Source: an uncultured Dokdonella sp.
GTDB lineage: Bacteria; Pseudomonadota; Gammaproteobacteria; Xanthomonadales; Rhodanobacteraceae
DNA length: 64,000 nucleotides
Direction: 5' to 3'
Assembly (NCBI GenBank): GCA_934526015.1
Contig: CAKSZY010000007.1
Span: 37,309 to 101,308 of the forward strand
A program made the translations under genes and the position numbers. Numbering within the stretch: the stretch's first letter is position 1; every line of letters begins with the position of its first letter. A model generated the notes under the pieces. That model searched no databases, was not told the DNA's origin, and was given only the letters and a program-made list of their open reading frames with translations. Below are positions 26,427-35,665 of the stretch, piece by piece.

Positions 26427-27110
26427 GTGTTCATCCACCTCGAGAGCCGCCGGCGCGCACGCGGACCGTGGGCGACGGTGCTGCTGGTGGCCACCTGCGT
26501 GGCGATGTTCCTGTGGATCGCCTCCGGCGATCCGGCCTCGCGCGCACGCCTGCTGACGGTCTGGGGCACGGTGCCTTCGGCGATCATCGACGACGCCGCG
26601 CCATGGCTGACCCAACTCGCCGAACTGCGTTTCGCCCGCCTCGTCACCGCGCTGTTCATCCATGCCGACTGGCTGCACCTGACCACCAACCTGCTGTTCC
26701 TGGTGATCTTCGGCGTGCCGGCCGAGCGTGCGCTCGGGTTCCGCCGCTTCCTGCTGCTGTTCGTGCTCGGCGGCGCGCTCGCCAACCTGGTCGGCGCACT
26801 GACCCTGGCCGGCACGCATGCGCCGATCGTCGGTTCGAGCGGGGCGGTGTGGTGCGTGGTCGGCGCCTATCTGGCGCTGTTCCCGCGCGCGCGCCTCGGC
26901 CTCGTCCTGCCGCTCGGCGTGTTCCTCGAGTTCGTGCGCATCCCGGCACCGCTGCTGATCGGCTTCTGGGTCGTGCTGCAGGTGCTGTTCACCTACGTCG
27001 GCCCGACCTTCGGCGCGGTCGCCTGGTGGACCCACATCGCCGGCTTCTTCATCGGCATCGCCTTCGCCATCCTCTCCCGGCCGGCGATCGGGCGACGGCT
27101 GCGCAACTGA
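26427..27110 (+). CDS. Rhomboid-family intramembrane serine protease
   Basis: A 227-residue polytopic membrane protein with about six helices. The catalytic Ser is in IVGSSGAVW (about residue 136, GxSG motif) and the catalytic His in WWTHIAGFFIG (about residue 199). The HADWLHLTTNLLFLVIFG region in helix 2 matches the conserved HxxxxHxxxN of rhomboids (here His and Asn are visible). It cleaves transmembrane substrates within the bilayer. GTG start at 26427, 18 bases after gspB, suggests the same transcript; functional linkage to secretion is only inferred from position. Confidence 0.92.
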   Translation: MFIHLESRRRARGPWATVLLVATCVAMFLWIASGDPASRARLLTVWGTVPSAIIDDAAPWLTQLAELRFARLVTALFIHADWLHLTTNLLFLVIFGVPAERALGFRRFLLLFVLGGALANLVGALTLAGTHAPIVGSSGAVWCVVGAYLALFPRARLGLVLPLGVFLEFVRIPAPLLIGFWVVLQVLFTYVGPTFGAVAWWTHIAGFFIGIAFAILSRPAIGRRLRN

Positions 27111-27118
27111 GCAACGCC

Positions 27119-27150
27119 GATGTCCGCCGGCACGGATGTCCGCCGGCACG
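27119..27150 (+). repeat. Exact 16-bp tandem duplication before the prs remnant
   Basis: GATGTCCGCCGGCACG occurs twice in direct tandem at 27119-27134 and 27135-27150. It lies 55 bases upstream of the collapsed PRPP-synthetase gene. A local slippage event is the simplest explanation. Confidence 0.75.
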
Positions 27151-27204
27151 GGCGGATCGCCGCGGCGCGGGCGATCGCCGGCGAGCTGTGGAACACTCCC
27201 TCCC

Positions 27205-27600
27205 ATGCAACGCCTGGTCCTTCCGCTGCCCGGCAACGAGGCCTTCGCCGCCGATGCGGCGCGCGAACCCGGCGCGCGCGAGGTCAACCTGATCGCGCCG
27301 TATCTCGCCTGCATGCGCCAGGACATGCGCTTCCAGCACGGCGAAGCGGTCAGCTCGCACAGCTTCGCCCGCCTGCTGACCGTCGACCCGCACCTGCACC
27401 GCCACCCGGCGCTGGCCGGGCTCTACTCGATTCCGACCACGTGCGTGGTCGTGTACGCATTGTTCGCCGACGATGCCTGGAACAAACTGCAAGCGCTGTT
27501 CGCGCGCATCACCTCGACCGACGCCGTGGCGCACGCGAGCAACCGCATCGCCCTGGCGCCGCAGTTCGCCGATGCCGTGCGGCACGGACGGCACGACTGA
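27205..27600 (+). pseudogene. Internally deleted ribose-phosphate pyrophosphokinase
   Basis: A 131-residue frame whose pieces match successive parts of a roughly 300-residue PRPP synthetase of the type encoded with MBL-fold RNases and phosphorylases. Residues 1-15 give the N-terminal LPLPGNEAFA. Residues 20-52 give GAREVNLIAPYLACMRQD and RFQHGEAVSSHSFARLL. Residues 58-75 give TVDPHLHRHPALAGLYSIP. The sequence then jumps directly to the C-terminal CVVVYALFADDAWNKL and SNRIALAPQFADA. The central catalytic region and the PRPP loop (normally a VDD...STGxT-type motif) are absent. All deletions keep the frame, so a short protein could still be made but cannot be an active kinase. It lies directly upstream of its usual partners. 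The comparison with the family is from memory. Confidence 0.7.
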
Positions 27601-27670
27601 TGCCGGGCCGCAAGCCATGTCGTCCGCCGCGCGACCCGGCCGGCGCTCCGGATCATCCACGGGGAATCCC

Positions 27671-29029
27671 ATGCTCTCGCTGACCTGCCTCGGTGGTGCC
27701 GGTACCGTCACCGGATCCAAGCACCTGCTGACCCACGGCGACACCCGCATCCTCGTCGACTGCGGCCTGTTCCAGGGCCTGAAGAACCTGCGCGAACTGA
27801 ACTGGCAGCGCCTGCCGGTGGAACCGCGCGACATCGACACGGTGGTGCTGACCCACGCCCACCTCGACCATTGCGGCTACCTGCCGCGCCTGCTGCTCGA
27901 CGGTTTCGCCGGGCGCATCCTCGCCACCGCGGCGACCCGCGACGTCGCCGAGCTGATCCTGCTCGACAGCGCCTGGCTGCAGGAAAAGGACGCCGAGTAC
28001 GCCAACCGCACCGGCACGACGAAACACAAGCCGGCCTTGCCGCTGTACCGCGTGGCCGATGCCGAGCGCACCCTGACGCGCTTCTCCAATGTCGAGCTGC
28101 ACCGGCCGACCCGCTTGCCCGGCGACGCCACCCTGCTGCTGCGCCGCGCCGGCCACATCCTCGGCGCGACCAGCGCGCAGATCGACATCGGCGGACGCCG
28201 CATCGTTTTCTCCGGCGATCTCGGCCGCTACGGCGACCGCGTCATGCACGATCCGGAAAGCGTGCCGGAAGCCGACTACGTCGTCATCGAATCGACCTAT
28301 GGCAACCGCCGCCACGATCCCGCCGATGCCGTCGACGCGCTCGGCGAGGTGATCGAGCGCACCGTGCAGCGCGCCGGCACGGTGGTGATCCCGGCCTTCG
28401 CGGTCGGCCGCGCGCAGACCCTGATCCACGATCTCTGGCTGCTGCGCGAGGCCGGCCGCCTGCGCAACGTGCCGGTCTATCTCGACAGCCCGATGGCGGC
28501 CAGCGCCACCGTGCTGCTGCACAAGCACGCCGGCGAGCACCGCCTGTCGCGCGCCGACTGCGAAGCCGCCTGCGGCGCCGTCACCTACGTGCGCGACGTC
28601 GAGGAATCGATGGCGCTGTCGGCCAACCGCTGGCCGAAGGTCATCATTTCGGCCAGCGGCATGGCCACCGGCGGACGCGTGCTGCACCACATCGCCGCCT
28701 TCGCCCGCGACCATCGCAACACCCTGTTGTTCGCCGGCTACCAGGCCGCCGGCACGCGCGGGCGCAAGCTGCTCGACGGCGAACGCGAGACGCGCATCCA
28801 CGGCCACTGGGTCCCCGTCCACGCCGAGGTCACCGAACTGCCGATGCTCTCGGCCCACGCCGACAGCGACGAACTGATGCGCTGGCTGTCGGGTTTCCGG
28901 CGCGCGCCGCGCCACGTGTTCATCGTGCACGGCGAGGACGATGCCTCGGAAGCGCTGCGCACGCGCATCCAGCGCGAGCTCGGCTGGGAGGCCAGCGTGC
29001 CGCTGCCGCAGCAGAGGCAGGTGCTGTGA
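27671..29029 (+). CDS. MBL-fold / beta-CASP RNA-processing exonuclease
   Basis: A 452-residue metallo-beta-lactamase of the CPSF73/RNase J-like class. The zinc motif is HAHLDH at residues 62-67 (VLTHAHLDHCGYLPRL), with further ligands in RRAGHILGATS and VFSGDLGRYGDRV. The beta-CASP insertion carries STYGNRRH and VIPAFAVGRAQTL, and ISASGMATGGRVLHH is the family's late motif. A C-terminal RMMBL segment contains LSAHADSDELMRWL. Such enzymes cleave or trim RNA. The stop overlaps the GTG start of the phosphorylase gene downstream, so the two are translationally coupled. The known association with PRPP synthetase and a nucleoside phosphorylase suggests RNA turnover joined to ribose-phosphate salvage. 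Confidence 0.92.
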   Translation: MLSLTCLGGAGTVTGSKHLLTHGDTRILVDCGLFQGLKNLRELNWQRLPVEPRDIDTVVLTHAHLDHCGYLPRLLLDGFAGRILATAATRDVAELILLDSAWLQEKDAEYANRTGTTKHKPALPLYRVADAERTLTRFSNVELHRPTRLPGDATLLLRRAGHILGATSAQIDIGGRRIVFSGDLGRYGDRVMHDPESVPEADYVVIESTYGNRRHDPADAVDALGEVIERTVQRAGTVVIPAFAVGRAQTLIHDLWLLREAGRLRNVPVYLDSPMAASATVLLHKHAGEHRLSRADCEAACGAVTYVRDVEESMALSANRWPKVIISASGMATGGRVLHHIAAFARDHRNTLLFAGYQAAGTRGRKLLDGERETRIHGHWVPVHAEVTELPMLSAHADSDELMRWLSGFRRAPRHVFIVHGEDDASEALRTRIQRELGWEASVPLPQQRQVL

Positions 29030-30564
29030 GCACGGTGCTGCGCGCACGGCCGCCATTGCTGCAGGCGACGCGCCTGCACCTGCATGCGCATCACGAGGCG
29101 ATCGCGGTGATGCGCACCGATTGCCACGTCTGCCATGCCGAAGGACTCGGTTCACGCCCGCAGGTGCTGCTGGTCGCCGGCGACCGCGAAGTGCAGGCGC
29201 GGCTCTTCCAGACCGGCGACCGCGGCTTCGGCGCCGGCCAGGTCGGACTTTCCGAGGCCGCCTGGAAGGCGCTGCGGATCGCCGAAGGCGATCTCGTGCA
29301 GGTGCGCCATCCGCCGCTGTCGGCCTCGCTGGCCAAGGTGCGCCAGCGCATCCACGGCAGCCGCCTTGCCGCGGCGGATCTCGCCGCCATCGTCGGCGAC
29401 GTCGTCGCCGGCCGCTATACCGATGTCCATCTCGCCGCCTTCCTCACCGCCACCGCCGCCCTGCCGCTCGACGAGGCCGAGACCGTCGCCCTGACGCGGG
29501 CGATGGTCGAGGTCGGCGAGCGCCTGCACTGGGACGCCGCGGTGGTGGTCGACAAGCATTGCGTCGGCGGCCTGCCGGGCAACCGCACGACGCCGATCGT
29601 GGTCGCCATCGCCGCCGCCAATGGCCTGGTCATGCCGAAGACCTCGTCGCGCGCGATCACCTCGCCGTCCGGTACCGCCGACACGATGGAAACGCTGACG
29701 CCGGTCGATCTCGATCTTGCCCGCCTGCGCCGCGTGGTCGAGACCGAAGGCGCCTGCCTGGCCTGGGGCGGAGCCATGCAGCTGTCGCCGGCCGACGACC
29801 TGTTCGTGCGCATCGAACGCGAACTCGACATCGACACCGAAGGCCAGCTGATCGCCTCGGTGCTGTCGAAGAAGATCGCCGCCGGCGCCACCCACGTCGT
29901 CATCGACATCCCGGTCGGCGCCACCGCCAAGGTGCGCAGTGCCGCCGCGGCGGAGCAGCTGGCCGCGCGCCTGACCGCCACCGCCGCGCAGTTCGGCCTC
30001 GCCGTGCGCTGCCTGTTCAGCGACGGCAACCAGCCGGTCGGCCGCGGCATCGGGCCGGCGCTGGAGGCGCGCGACGTGCTCGCCGTGCTCGGCAACAGCG
30101 CCGACGCACCGCCCGACTTGCGCGAGCGCGCGCTCGACGTGGCCGGCGCCGTGCTCGAACTCGGCGGCGCCGCCGCAGCCGGCGATGGCTTCCGGCTTGC
30201 CCGCGACACCCTCGCCAGCGGTCGCGCCCTGCAGCGTTTCCGGCGCATCTGCCATGCCCAGGGCGGCCTGCGCGAACCGCCGCGCGCCGCCCATGTGCAG
30301 CCGATCCCGGCCCCGCGCGACGGCCGCGTCGCGCGCATCGACAACCGCCGCATCTCGCGCCTGGCCAAACTCGCCGGCGCCCCCGAAAGCCCGGCCGCCG
30401 GCGTGCGCCTGCAGGTCCGCCTCGGCGACTGCGTCCGCTTCGGCGAGCCGCTGCTGTTCCTGCATGCGCAATCGCCGGGCGAGATGGCCTATGCCCTCGA
30501 CTACGCGCAATCCGTCGGCGAGCTCGTCGCCATCGAGGACCCGGCCGGGAGTTTCGCTTCCTGA
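29026..30564 (+). CDS. Thymidine/AMP phosphorylase-like enzyme
   Basis: A 512-residue nucleoside/nucleotide phosphorylase. Residues 1-95 form the extra N-terminal domain of the long (archaeal AMP-phosphorylase-like) branch. The catalytic block begins VVDKHCVGGLPGNRTTP (Lys177), then MPKTSSRAITSPSGTADTMETL, the phosphate/nucleoside site of this family. The C-terminal pyrimidine-phosphorylase domain ends GDCVRFGEPLLFLHAQS. It would release ribose- or deoxyribose-1-phosphate from nucleosides or nucleotides. Its GTG start (29026) overlaps the MBL stop (GTGA). With the upstream PRPP synthetase destroyed, its product would need another outlet. Confidence 0.9.
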   Translation: MSTVLRARPPLLQATRLHLHAHHEAIAVMRTDCHVCHAEGLGSRPQVLLVAGDREVQARLFQTGDRGFGAGQVGLSEAAWKALRIAEGDLVQVRHPPLSASLAKVRQRIHGSRLAAADLAAIVGDVVAGRYTDVHLAAFLTATAALPLDEAETVALTRAMVEVGERLHWDAAVVVDKHCVGGLPGNRTTPIVVAIAAANGLVMPKTSSRAITSPSGTADTMETLTPVDLDLARLRRVVETEGACLAWGGAMQLSPADDLFVRIERELDIDTEGQLIASVLSKKIAAGATHVVIDIPVGATAKVRSAAAAEQLAARLTATAAQFGLAVRCLFSDGNQPVGRGIGPALEARDVLAVLGNSADAPPDLRERALDVAGAVLELGGAAAAGDGFRLARDTLASGRALQRFRRICHAQGGLREPPRAAHVQPIPAPRDGRVARIDNRRISRLAKLAGAPESPAAGVRLQVRLGDCVRFGEPLLFLHAQSPGEMAYALDYAQSVGELVAIEDPAGSFAS

Positions 30565-30674
30565 TCGCGCCGAATCCGGCTCGGCCGAGGCGCTTTCCCC
30601 GTTGCAGACACCTGACAATTCGAGCCGACCACGTCGCGGTGCGGCGCAATCCGGACGCTGACAGGAGAAAGACC

Positions 30675-31103
30675 ATGAAAGCAGTCATCATCGCCATCCT
30701 GCTCGCGGCCATCTGGCCCGCGACGTCGCGCGCCGACGAGTTCGCCTCGCTCGAAGAGGCGAGGAAGATGGCGGACAAGGCCGTTGCCTTGTTCGCGGAG
30801 GAGAAATTCGCCGAAGGCTATGGCTTGCTGAAGCCGTACTGGCCTCTGCCTGCGGTGGAGATCGACAACCTGGCGAACCAGACCAACACGCAGTGGCCGA
30901 TGGTGCGACAGCGGTTCGGTGCGACCGTGGGCACCGAGTTCGCCGAACAACTGGTGGGCGGGTCGTCGTTCTCGCGGATGATCTACCTGCAGAAGTTCCA
31001 GAATCACGCCATCCGCTGGGTTTTCACCTTCTACAAGCCCAAGGACCGCTGGGTGATCAATGCGGTGTCGTTCGACGATCAGATCGCTCAGTTGTTCCAC
31101 TAG
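30675..31103 (+). CDS. Small periplasmic protein of unknown function
   Basis: A 142-residue protein with a signal peptide (KAVIIAILLAAIWPATSRA, cleavage before DEFAS). The mature domain has a helical N-terminus (LEEARKMADKAVALFAEEKF) and a beta-rich C-terminus (RWVFTFYKPKDRWVINAVSFDD), the general shape of small NTF2/DUF4019-like periplasmic domains, but no family is securely recognised. The start at 30675 has CAGGAGA 7 bases upstream. The TAG stop at 31101-31103 runs straight into the solitary end of the three-way-junction element (31103-31140). Confidence 0.75.
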   Translation: MKAVIIAILLAAIWPATSRADEFASLEEARKMADKAVALFAEEKFAEGYGLLKPYWPLPAVEIDNLANQTNTQWPMVRQRFGATVGTEFAEQLVGGSSFSRMIYLQKFQNHAIRWVFTFYKPKDRWVINAVSFDDQIAQLFH

Positions 31104-31140
31104 GGATGTTCTGATCAAGCCTGCACATGCGTCACCGCAC
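31103..31140 (+). repeat. Solitary copy of the end of the 50.2-kb structured element
   Basis: This 38-base stretch (GGGATGTTCTGATCAAGC... to GTCACCGCAC) matches 50178-50215 at 32 of 38 positions, without gaps. It lies between the stops of two convergent genes and has no matching inverted copy within the next several hundred bases, so it looks like a remnant end of the same element family. Confidence 0.75.
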
Positions 31141-31142
31141 CA

Positions 31143-31868
31143 TCAGCGCCGGCCGGGCACCCGCGCCAGCGCCCAGGCATCGACCCGTTGCACACCGGCC
31201 AGGCGCAGCACGCGCGCGCACTCGGCGAGGGTCGAGCCGGTGGTCATGACGTCGTCGAACACGGCGACGTGGGCCGGCAGATCGCGGCCTGCGGCGATGG
31301 CGAAGGCATCGCGCAGGTTGCGCCGGCGCGCGCCGGCGGCGAGGCCGGTCTGCGCTGCGGTGGCGCGCGTGCGCACGAGGACGTCGGCGGCGAACGGCAG
31401 GCCGAGCGCGCGCGCGAACGGCCGTGCCAGTTCGAGCGCCTGGTTGTAGCCGCGTTCGCGCAGGCGCTGGCGATGCAGCGGCACGCAGACGACGAGTTCG
31501 GGCCGCGCCGGCGGGTCGGCGGCGGCGGCTTCGGCGAGCAACTCGGCCAGCACGCGGCCGGCGGCAAGATCGCCATGGAACTTGAAGCGCGCCTCGAGCA
31601 GGTCGAGCGGGTGGCCGTAGCGCCATGGCGCCCACGTCGCATCGAACGGCGGCGTCCGGCGCAGGCAGCGACCGCACAGGTCGCCGGCACTCTCCAGGGG
31701 CAAGGCGCAGCGCGTGCAGCACGGCCGGTTGCGCTGCAGGTCGGCACGGCAGCCGGCACAGAGATCGCGGCCGCCGGCACCGGGGTTGCCGCACAGCAGG
31801 CAACGCGGCGGCAGCACCGCCCGCAGGGCCGCGCGCAGGAAACCGTCAACCCGTCGAGCCCCGCTCAA
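31143..31868 (-). CDS. ComF-family phosphoribosyltransferase-like protein
   Basis: A 241-residue protein with N-terminal zinc-ribbon cysteine pairs (CLLCGNPG, DLCAGC, CCTRC, DLCGRC) and a PRTase-type domain. The PRPP-binding-like motif is VAVFDDVMTTGSTLAE near residue 195-210, and VPLHRQRLRERGYNQA is the ComF signature. ComF homologues act in natural transformation, probably in DNA uptake or processing of incoming DNA; other members have roles in DNA damage. The start is a TTG at 31868, supported by GGAGG 8 bases upstream. It is divergent from bioB with 98 bases between them, a standard arrangement in gammaproteobacteria. Confidence 0.92.
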   Translation of the reverse strand: MSGARRVDGFLRAALRAVLPPRCLLCGNPGAGGRDLCAGCRADLQRNRPCCTRCALPLESAGDLCGRCLRRTPPFDATWAPWRYGHPLDLLEARFKFHGDLAAGRVLAELLAEAAAADPPARPELVVCVPLHRQRLRERGYNQALELARPFARALGLPFAADVLVRTRATAAQTGLAAGARRRNLRDAFAIAAGRDLPAHVAVFDDVMTTGSTLAECARVLRLAGVQRVDAWALARVPGRR

Positions 31869-31966
31869 GTTGACAGCCTCCGATGCCGAATCCAGACTCG
31901 CGCCGGCATCCTGCGGCGCCCCCGGCGGCGGCGCAACCTGCCCGCCCCTTCCACGGAATGCCCCGC

Positions 31967-32998
31967 ATGACCGCCAGCCTCCGCCACGACTGGAGCCGCG
32001 AGGAAGTCCTCGCCCTGCTCGACCTGCCGTTCTCCGACCTGTTGCATCGCGCCCACGGCGTGCATCGCGCGCACCACGACGCCAATGCCGTGCAGGTCTC
32101 GACCCTGCTGTCGATCAAGACCGGCGGCTGCCCGGAGGACTGCGCCTACTGTCCGCAGGCCGCGCGTTACGCCACCGGCGTCGAGGCGCAGAAACTGATG
32201 CCGCTGGATGCGGTGATTGCGCGCGCGCGCCAGGCCCGTGCCGCCGGGGCGACGCGCTTCTGCATGGGCGCGGCCTGGCGCTCGCCGAAGGACCGCGACA
32301 TCCCCAAGGTGGCGGCGATGATCCGCGAGGTGCGCGCGCTCGGCATGGAAACCTGCGCGACGCTCGGCATGCTGAGCGCCGACCAGGCCACTGCGCTGAA
32401 GGCGGCCGGCCTCGACTATTACAACCACAACATCGACACCGCGCCCGAGCACTACGGCGAGATCATCCACACGCGCGAGTTCGCCGATCGCCTGGAAACG
32501 CTCGGCCACGTGCGCGATGCCGGCCTGAAGACCTGCTGCGGCGGCATCGTCGGCATGGGCGAATCGCGCGCGCAGCGCGCCGGCCTGCTGCAGGCACTGG
32601 CGACCCTGCCCGAACATCCGCAGTCGGTGCCGATCAACCGCCTCGTGCAGGTCGAGGGCACGCCGCTGGCCGGTACCGCCGTGCTCGACCCGTTCGAGTT
32701 CGTGCGCACGATCGCGGTGGCGCGCATCCTGATGCCGGCGTCGATGGTGCGCCTGTCGGCCGGGCGCGCGGAGATGAGCGACGAGTTGCAGGCGATGTGC
32801 TTCTTCGCCGGCGCCAATTCGATCTTTTACGGCGAGAAGCTGCTGACCACCGGAAACCCGGACGTCATCGCCGACCAGGCGCTGTTCGACCGCCTCGGCA
32901 TCAACGCCATGCCGATCGACGGCGGCCACGACGATGCGCACACCGTGCACGCCGACATCGTCGAGACGTGCGTGCATCGCGAGCCGGTGCCGGCCTGA
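31967..32998 (+). CDS. bioB: Biotin synthase
   Basis: A 343-residue radical-SAM enzyme that inserts sulfur into dethiobiotin. The [4Fe-4S] cysteines are Cys55, Cys59 and Cys62 (CPEDCAYC), and ligands of the auxiliary [2Fe-2S] cluster are in [17 protein letters not shown] and [11 protein letters not shown]. The C-terminal [17 protein letters not shown] is standard. Start 31967 is preferred over ATG 31958 and 31883, which add residues absent from the family. It stands apart from the bioF-bioC operon by only the ndh gene, so all late biotin steps except bioA and bioD are in this window. Confidence 0.97.
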   Translation: MTASLRHDWSREEVLALLDLPFSDLLHRAHGVHRAHHDANAVQVSTLLSIKTGGCPEDCAYCPQAARYATGVEAQKLMPLDAVIARARQARAAGATRFCMGAAWRSPKDRDIPKVAAMIREVRALGMETCATLGMLSADQATALKAAGLDYYNHNIDTAPEHYGEIIHTREFADRLETLGHVRDAGLKTCCGGIVGMGESRAQRAGLLQALATLPEHPQSVPINRLVQVEGTPLAGTAVLDPFEFVRTIAVARILMPASMVRLSAGRAEMSDELQAMCFFAGANSIFYGEKLLTTGNPDVIADQALFDRLGINAMPIDGGHDDAHTVHADIVETCVHREPVPA

Positions 32999-33023
32999 GC
33001 GCGCGGCGTCCTTGCGGGCGCGG

Positions 33024-34304
33024 TCAATGCAATTTGAGGCGGCCCGATACGCGCCGTTGCAGCAGGCGCGCGAGCGCGAGCACGGCCGTGTTGCGGATGC
33101 CGAGGATCGCGCGATGGTGATCGAGGTGCAGAGACATGTAGGCCCACTTGGCGAGCAGGCCTTCGATGAAGAAGTTCGGCCCGCCGAGCCCGCCCATCAG
33201 CGAACCGATGCCGCGCTTGTCGCCGAGCGAAACCAGCGAGCCGAAATCGCGGTAGACCCAGGGCTCGTCGATCGGCCGTTCGCGCAGCGCGGCGAGCAGG
33301 ACGCGCGCGAGATAGCTCGCCTGCTGGTGCGCGGCCTGCGCGCGCGCCGGCACGAAGCGATCGCCCCACGGGCATTGCGCGCAGTCGCCGAGCGCGTACA
33401 CGTCGGTCGCCGAGGTGCGCAGGCGGTCGTCGACGACGAACTGGTTGAGACGATTCGTGGCGAGGCCGAAATCCGCGTTCGCCTCGGCCGCCTTGATGCC
33501 CGCGGCCCAGACGGCGAGGTCGGCGCGCACGTCGCCGGCCTTCGTCAGCAGGCGGTTGGGCTCGATCTCCGTCACCGGCGTCCCGATCAGCACGCGCACG
33601 CCCTTGCGCTCCAGCGCGAGCTGCGCCTTCGCCGAGATCTTCCCGGGCAGCGCCGGCAGCAGGCGCGGCCCGGCCTCGACGAGCGTGATGTCGAGGCGGA
33701 AGCGCTGTTCCGCACCCAGGCCTTCGAGCAGCAGCGCGTGGGCCTCGAGCAGCTCGGCCGAGAGTTCGACGCCGGTGGCGCCGCCGCCGACGATCGCCAC
33801 GGCGAGGCTGCGGTGTTCGGAAAAGGCCGCGCGCGTGAACGCGCCGAGCAGGTGGCGCTGGAAGCGTTCGGCGTCGGCGGCCCGCTCGAGTACCCAGGCA
33901 TGCTCGGCCGCGCCCGGCGTGCCGAAGAAGTTCGAACCGCTGCCGAGCGCGAGCACGGCGCGCGTGAAGCTGATCGTGCGCGCCGGCACGAGCACCTCGC
34001 CGTCCTCGCCGGGCAGGTCGCCGAGCGTGAGCCGGCGGGTCACGGGGTCGAACGCGACCAGTTCGCCGAGCGCGAATCCGAAGTGGTTGCGCCGCGCGAG
34101 GATCATGTAGGAGAGGCCTTCCTGGTGCGCGTCGAGCGTGCCGGCGGCGACTTCGTGCAGGGTCGGCTTCCACAGGTGGAACACCTGGCGGTCGATCAGC
34201 AGCACGCGTTCGCGCCCGGCCTTGCGCCCGAGCTTGCGGCCGAGGCGGGCCGCCAGTTCGAGCCCTCCGGCACCGCCGCCGATCACCACGATGTCGTAAT
34301 GCAT
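33024..34304 (-). CDS. ndh: Type II NADH dehydrogenase / NAD(P)-FAD oxidoreductase
   Basis: A 426-residue flavoprotein with two Rossmann folds. The FAD site is VVIGGGAGGLELA at residues 6-18, the NADH site VAIVGGGATGVELSAELL near 170-187, and ALGDCAQCP is the second FAD motif. The C-terminal region has an amphipathic membrane-binding segment (WAYMSLHLDHHRAILGIRN). Such enzymes pass electrons from NADH to quinone without proton pumping. The length and the HLWKPTLHEVAAGTL motif agree with NDH-2. It is divergent from bioF with a 155-base gap. Confidence 0.9.
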   Translation of the reverse strand: MHYDIVVIGGGAGGLELAARLGRKLGRKAGRERVLLIDRQVFHLWKPTLHEVAAGTLDAHQEGLSYMILARRNHFGFALGELVAFDPVTRRLTLGDLPGEDGEVLVPARTISFTRAVLALGSGSNFFGTPGAAEHAWVLERAADAERFQRHLLGAFTRAAFSEHRSLAVAIVGGGATGVELSAELLEAHALLLEGLGAEQRFRLDITLVEAGPRLLPALPGKISAKAQLALERKGVRVLIGTPVTEIEPNRLLTKAGDVRADLAVWAAGIKAAEANADFGLATNRLNQFVVDDRLRTSATDVYALGDCAQCPWGDRFVPARAQAAHQQASYLARVLLAALRERPIDEPWVYRDFGSLVSLGDKRGIGSLMGGLGGPNFFIEGLLAKWAYMSLHLDHHRAILGIRNTAVLALARLLQRRVSGRLKLH

Positions 34305-34459
34305 GCGCGCTCCGGGACCGAGGCCGGGTCGTGCAGTTTAAGCGCGCGTCGCGCGCCCGCCCATCCGCCGCGACGCGACGCGCGGCAGGGGCCGGCGTGG
34401 ATCGCGCGCGGGCCCGATGGGCGTCGTCGTCCTGCTTGTCGCACACGCGGGCCGATACG

Positions 34460-35665
34460 ATGACGACACATCCCTCCCGTCCGGACCTGCTTGCACGTCT
34501 CGCCGCGGCGCGCGCGCAGGTCGAGGCCGCGCTCGGTCGCCGCCTGCGTGCGGCCTCGCGGGAGACGGGCGAACCGGGCACGCTGGTCGTCGATGGCCGT
34601 CGCCTGCTCGACTTCGCCAGCAACGACTACCTCGGCCTCGCACGGGAAGAGGCCGTGGCCGATGCCCTCGCCAACGCGGCGCGCCGCTACGGCGCCGGCG
34701 CCGGTGCCGCCCACCTGCTCGGCGGCCACCACGATGAACATGCCGCGCTCGAGGAAGACCTCGGCGAATGGACCGGCCGGCCACGCGCGCTGCTGTTCTC
34801 GACCGGCTACATGGCCAACCTCGGCGTGATGCAGGCCGTGCTCGGCGCCAGCGAAGGCGCCGTGTGCGTGCAGGACAAGCTCGACCACGCCTGCCTGATC
34901 GACGGCGCGCGTCTCGCCGGTGCCGAACTGCGCCGCTATCCGCACGGAGACTTCGAGGCGGCGCGCCGCCAGCTCGAAGCGCGTCCCGGCGCAGCGGCGC
35001 TGCTCGCGACCGACGGCGTGTTCAGCATGGATGGCGACGTCGCACCGCTGCGCGCACTCTCCGCGCTCTGCACCGAGCAGCAGGCGCTGTTCATGGTCGA
35101 CGACGCACACGGCCTCGGCGTGCTCGGACCGCGCGGCGCCGGCAGCCTTGCCGAAGCCGGTCTCGATACCGCCGCAGCGCCCGTGCTCATGGCCACGCTC
35201 GGCAAAGCGCTCGGCGTCGCAGGCGCCTTCGTCGCAGGACCGGCTGCCCTCATCGACGGGCTCGTGCAGTTCGCGCGTGCCTACGTCTACACGACCGCGA
35301 TGCCGCCGGCGCTGGCGGCGGCGACGCGCGTTGCGCTGGCGATCGCCCGCGACGATGCATCGCGTCGCGAGCGCCTCGCGCGCCATGTCGCGCAGTTCCG
35401 CGACGGCGCCACCGCGCGCGGCCTCGCCCTGCTGCCGTCGCGCACGCCGATCCAGCCCGTCGCGATCGGCGACAGCGATGCGGCCGTGCGCGCCGCAACC
35501 GCGCTGGAAGAGGCCGGATTTTTCGTGCCGGCGATCCGTCCGCCGACCGTTCCGCGCGGCGGCGCGCGCCTGCGCGTGACGCTGTCGGCCGCGCATGCCG
35601 AGGCCGACATCGAACGCCTGCTCGACGCGCTCGCGCGCTGCGTGCCGGCGGGAGGTAGGGCGTGA
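34460..35665 (+). CDS. bioF: 8-amino-7-oxononanoate synthase
   Basis: A 401-residue PLP enzyme that condenses pimeloyl-ACP with alanine. The PLP lysine is Lys249 in TLGKALGV, and VDDAHGLGVLG and FASNDYLGLA are family signatures. The start at 34460 is chosen because an upstream in-frame ATG (34331) adds 43 residues of low-complexity sequence. The stop overlaps the GTG of the next gene (35662). It leads a four-gene chain bioF-unknown-bioH-bioC in which every start overlaps the previous stop. Confidence 0.95.
   Translation: MTTHPSRPDLLARLAAARAQVEAALGRRLRAASRETGEPGTLVVDGRRLLDFASNDYLGLAREEAVADALANAARRYGAGAGAAHLLGGHHDEHAALEEDLGEWTGRPRALLFSTGYMANLGVMQAVLGASEGAVCVQDKLDHACLIDGARLAGAELRRYPHGDFEAARRQLEARPGAAALLATDGVFSMDGDVAPLRALSALCTEQQALFMVDDAHGLGVLGPRGAGSLAEAGLDTAAAPVLMATLGKALGVAGAFVAGPAALIDGLVQFARAYVYTTAMPPALAAATRVALAIARDDASRRERLARHVAQFRDGATARGLALLPSRTPIQPVAIGDSDAAVRAATALEEAGFFVPAIRPPTVPRGGARLRVTLSAAHAEADIERLLDALARCVPAGGRA

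Noticed and set aside
23430..27326. Long minus-strand open frame (about 1298 codons) across the ExeA-GspB-rhomboid region
   Set aside because: Antisense to three recognisable genes, low-complexity product, no start signal or motif.
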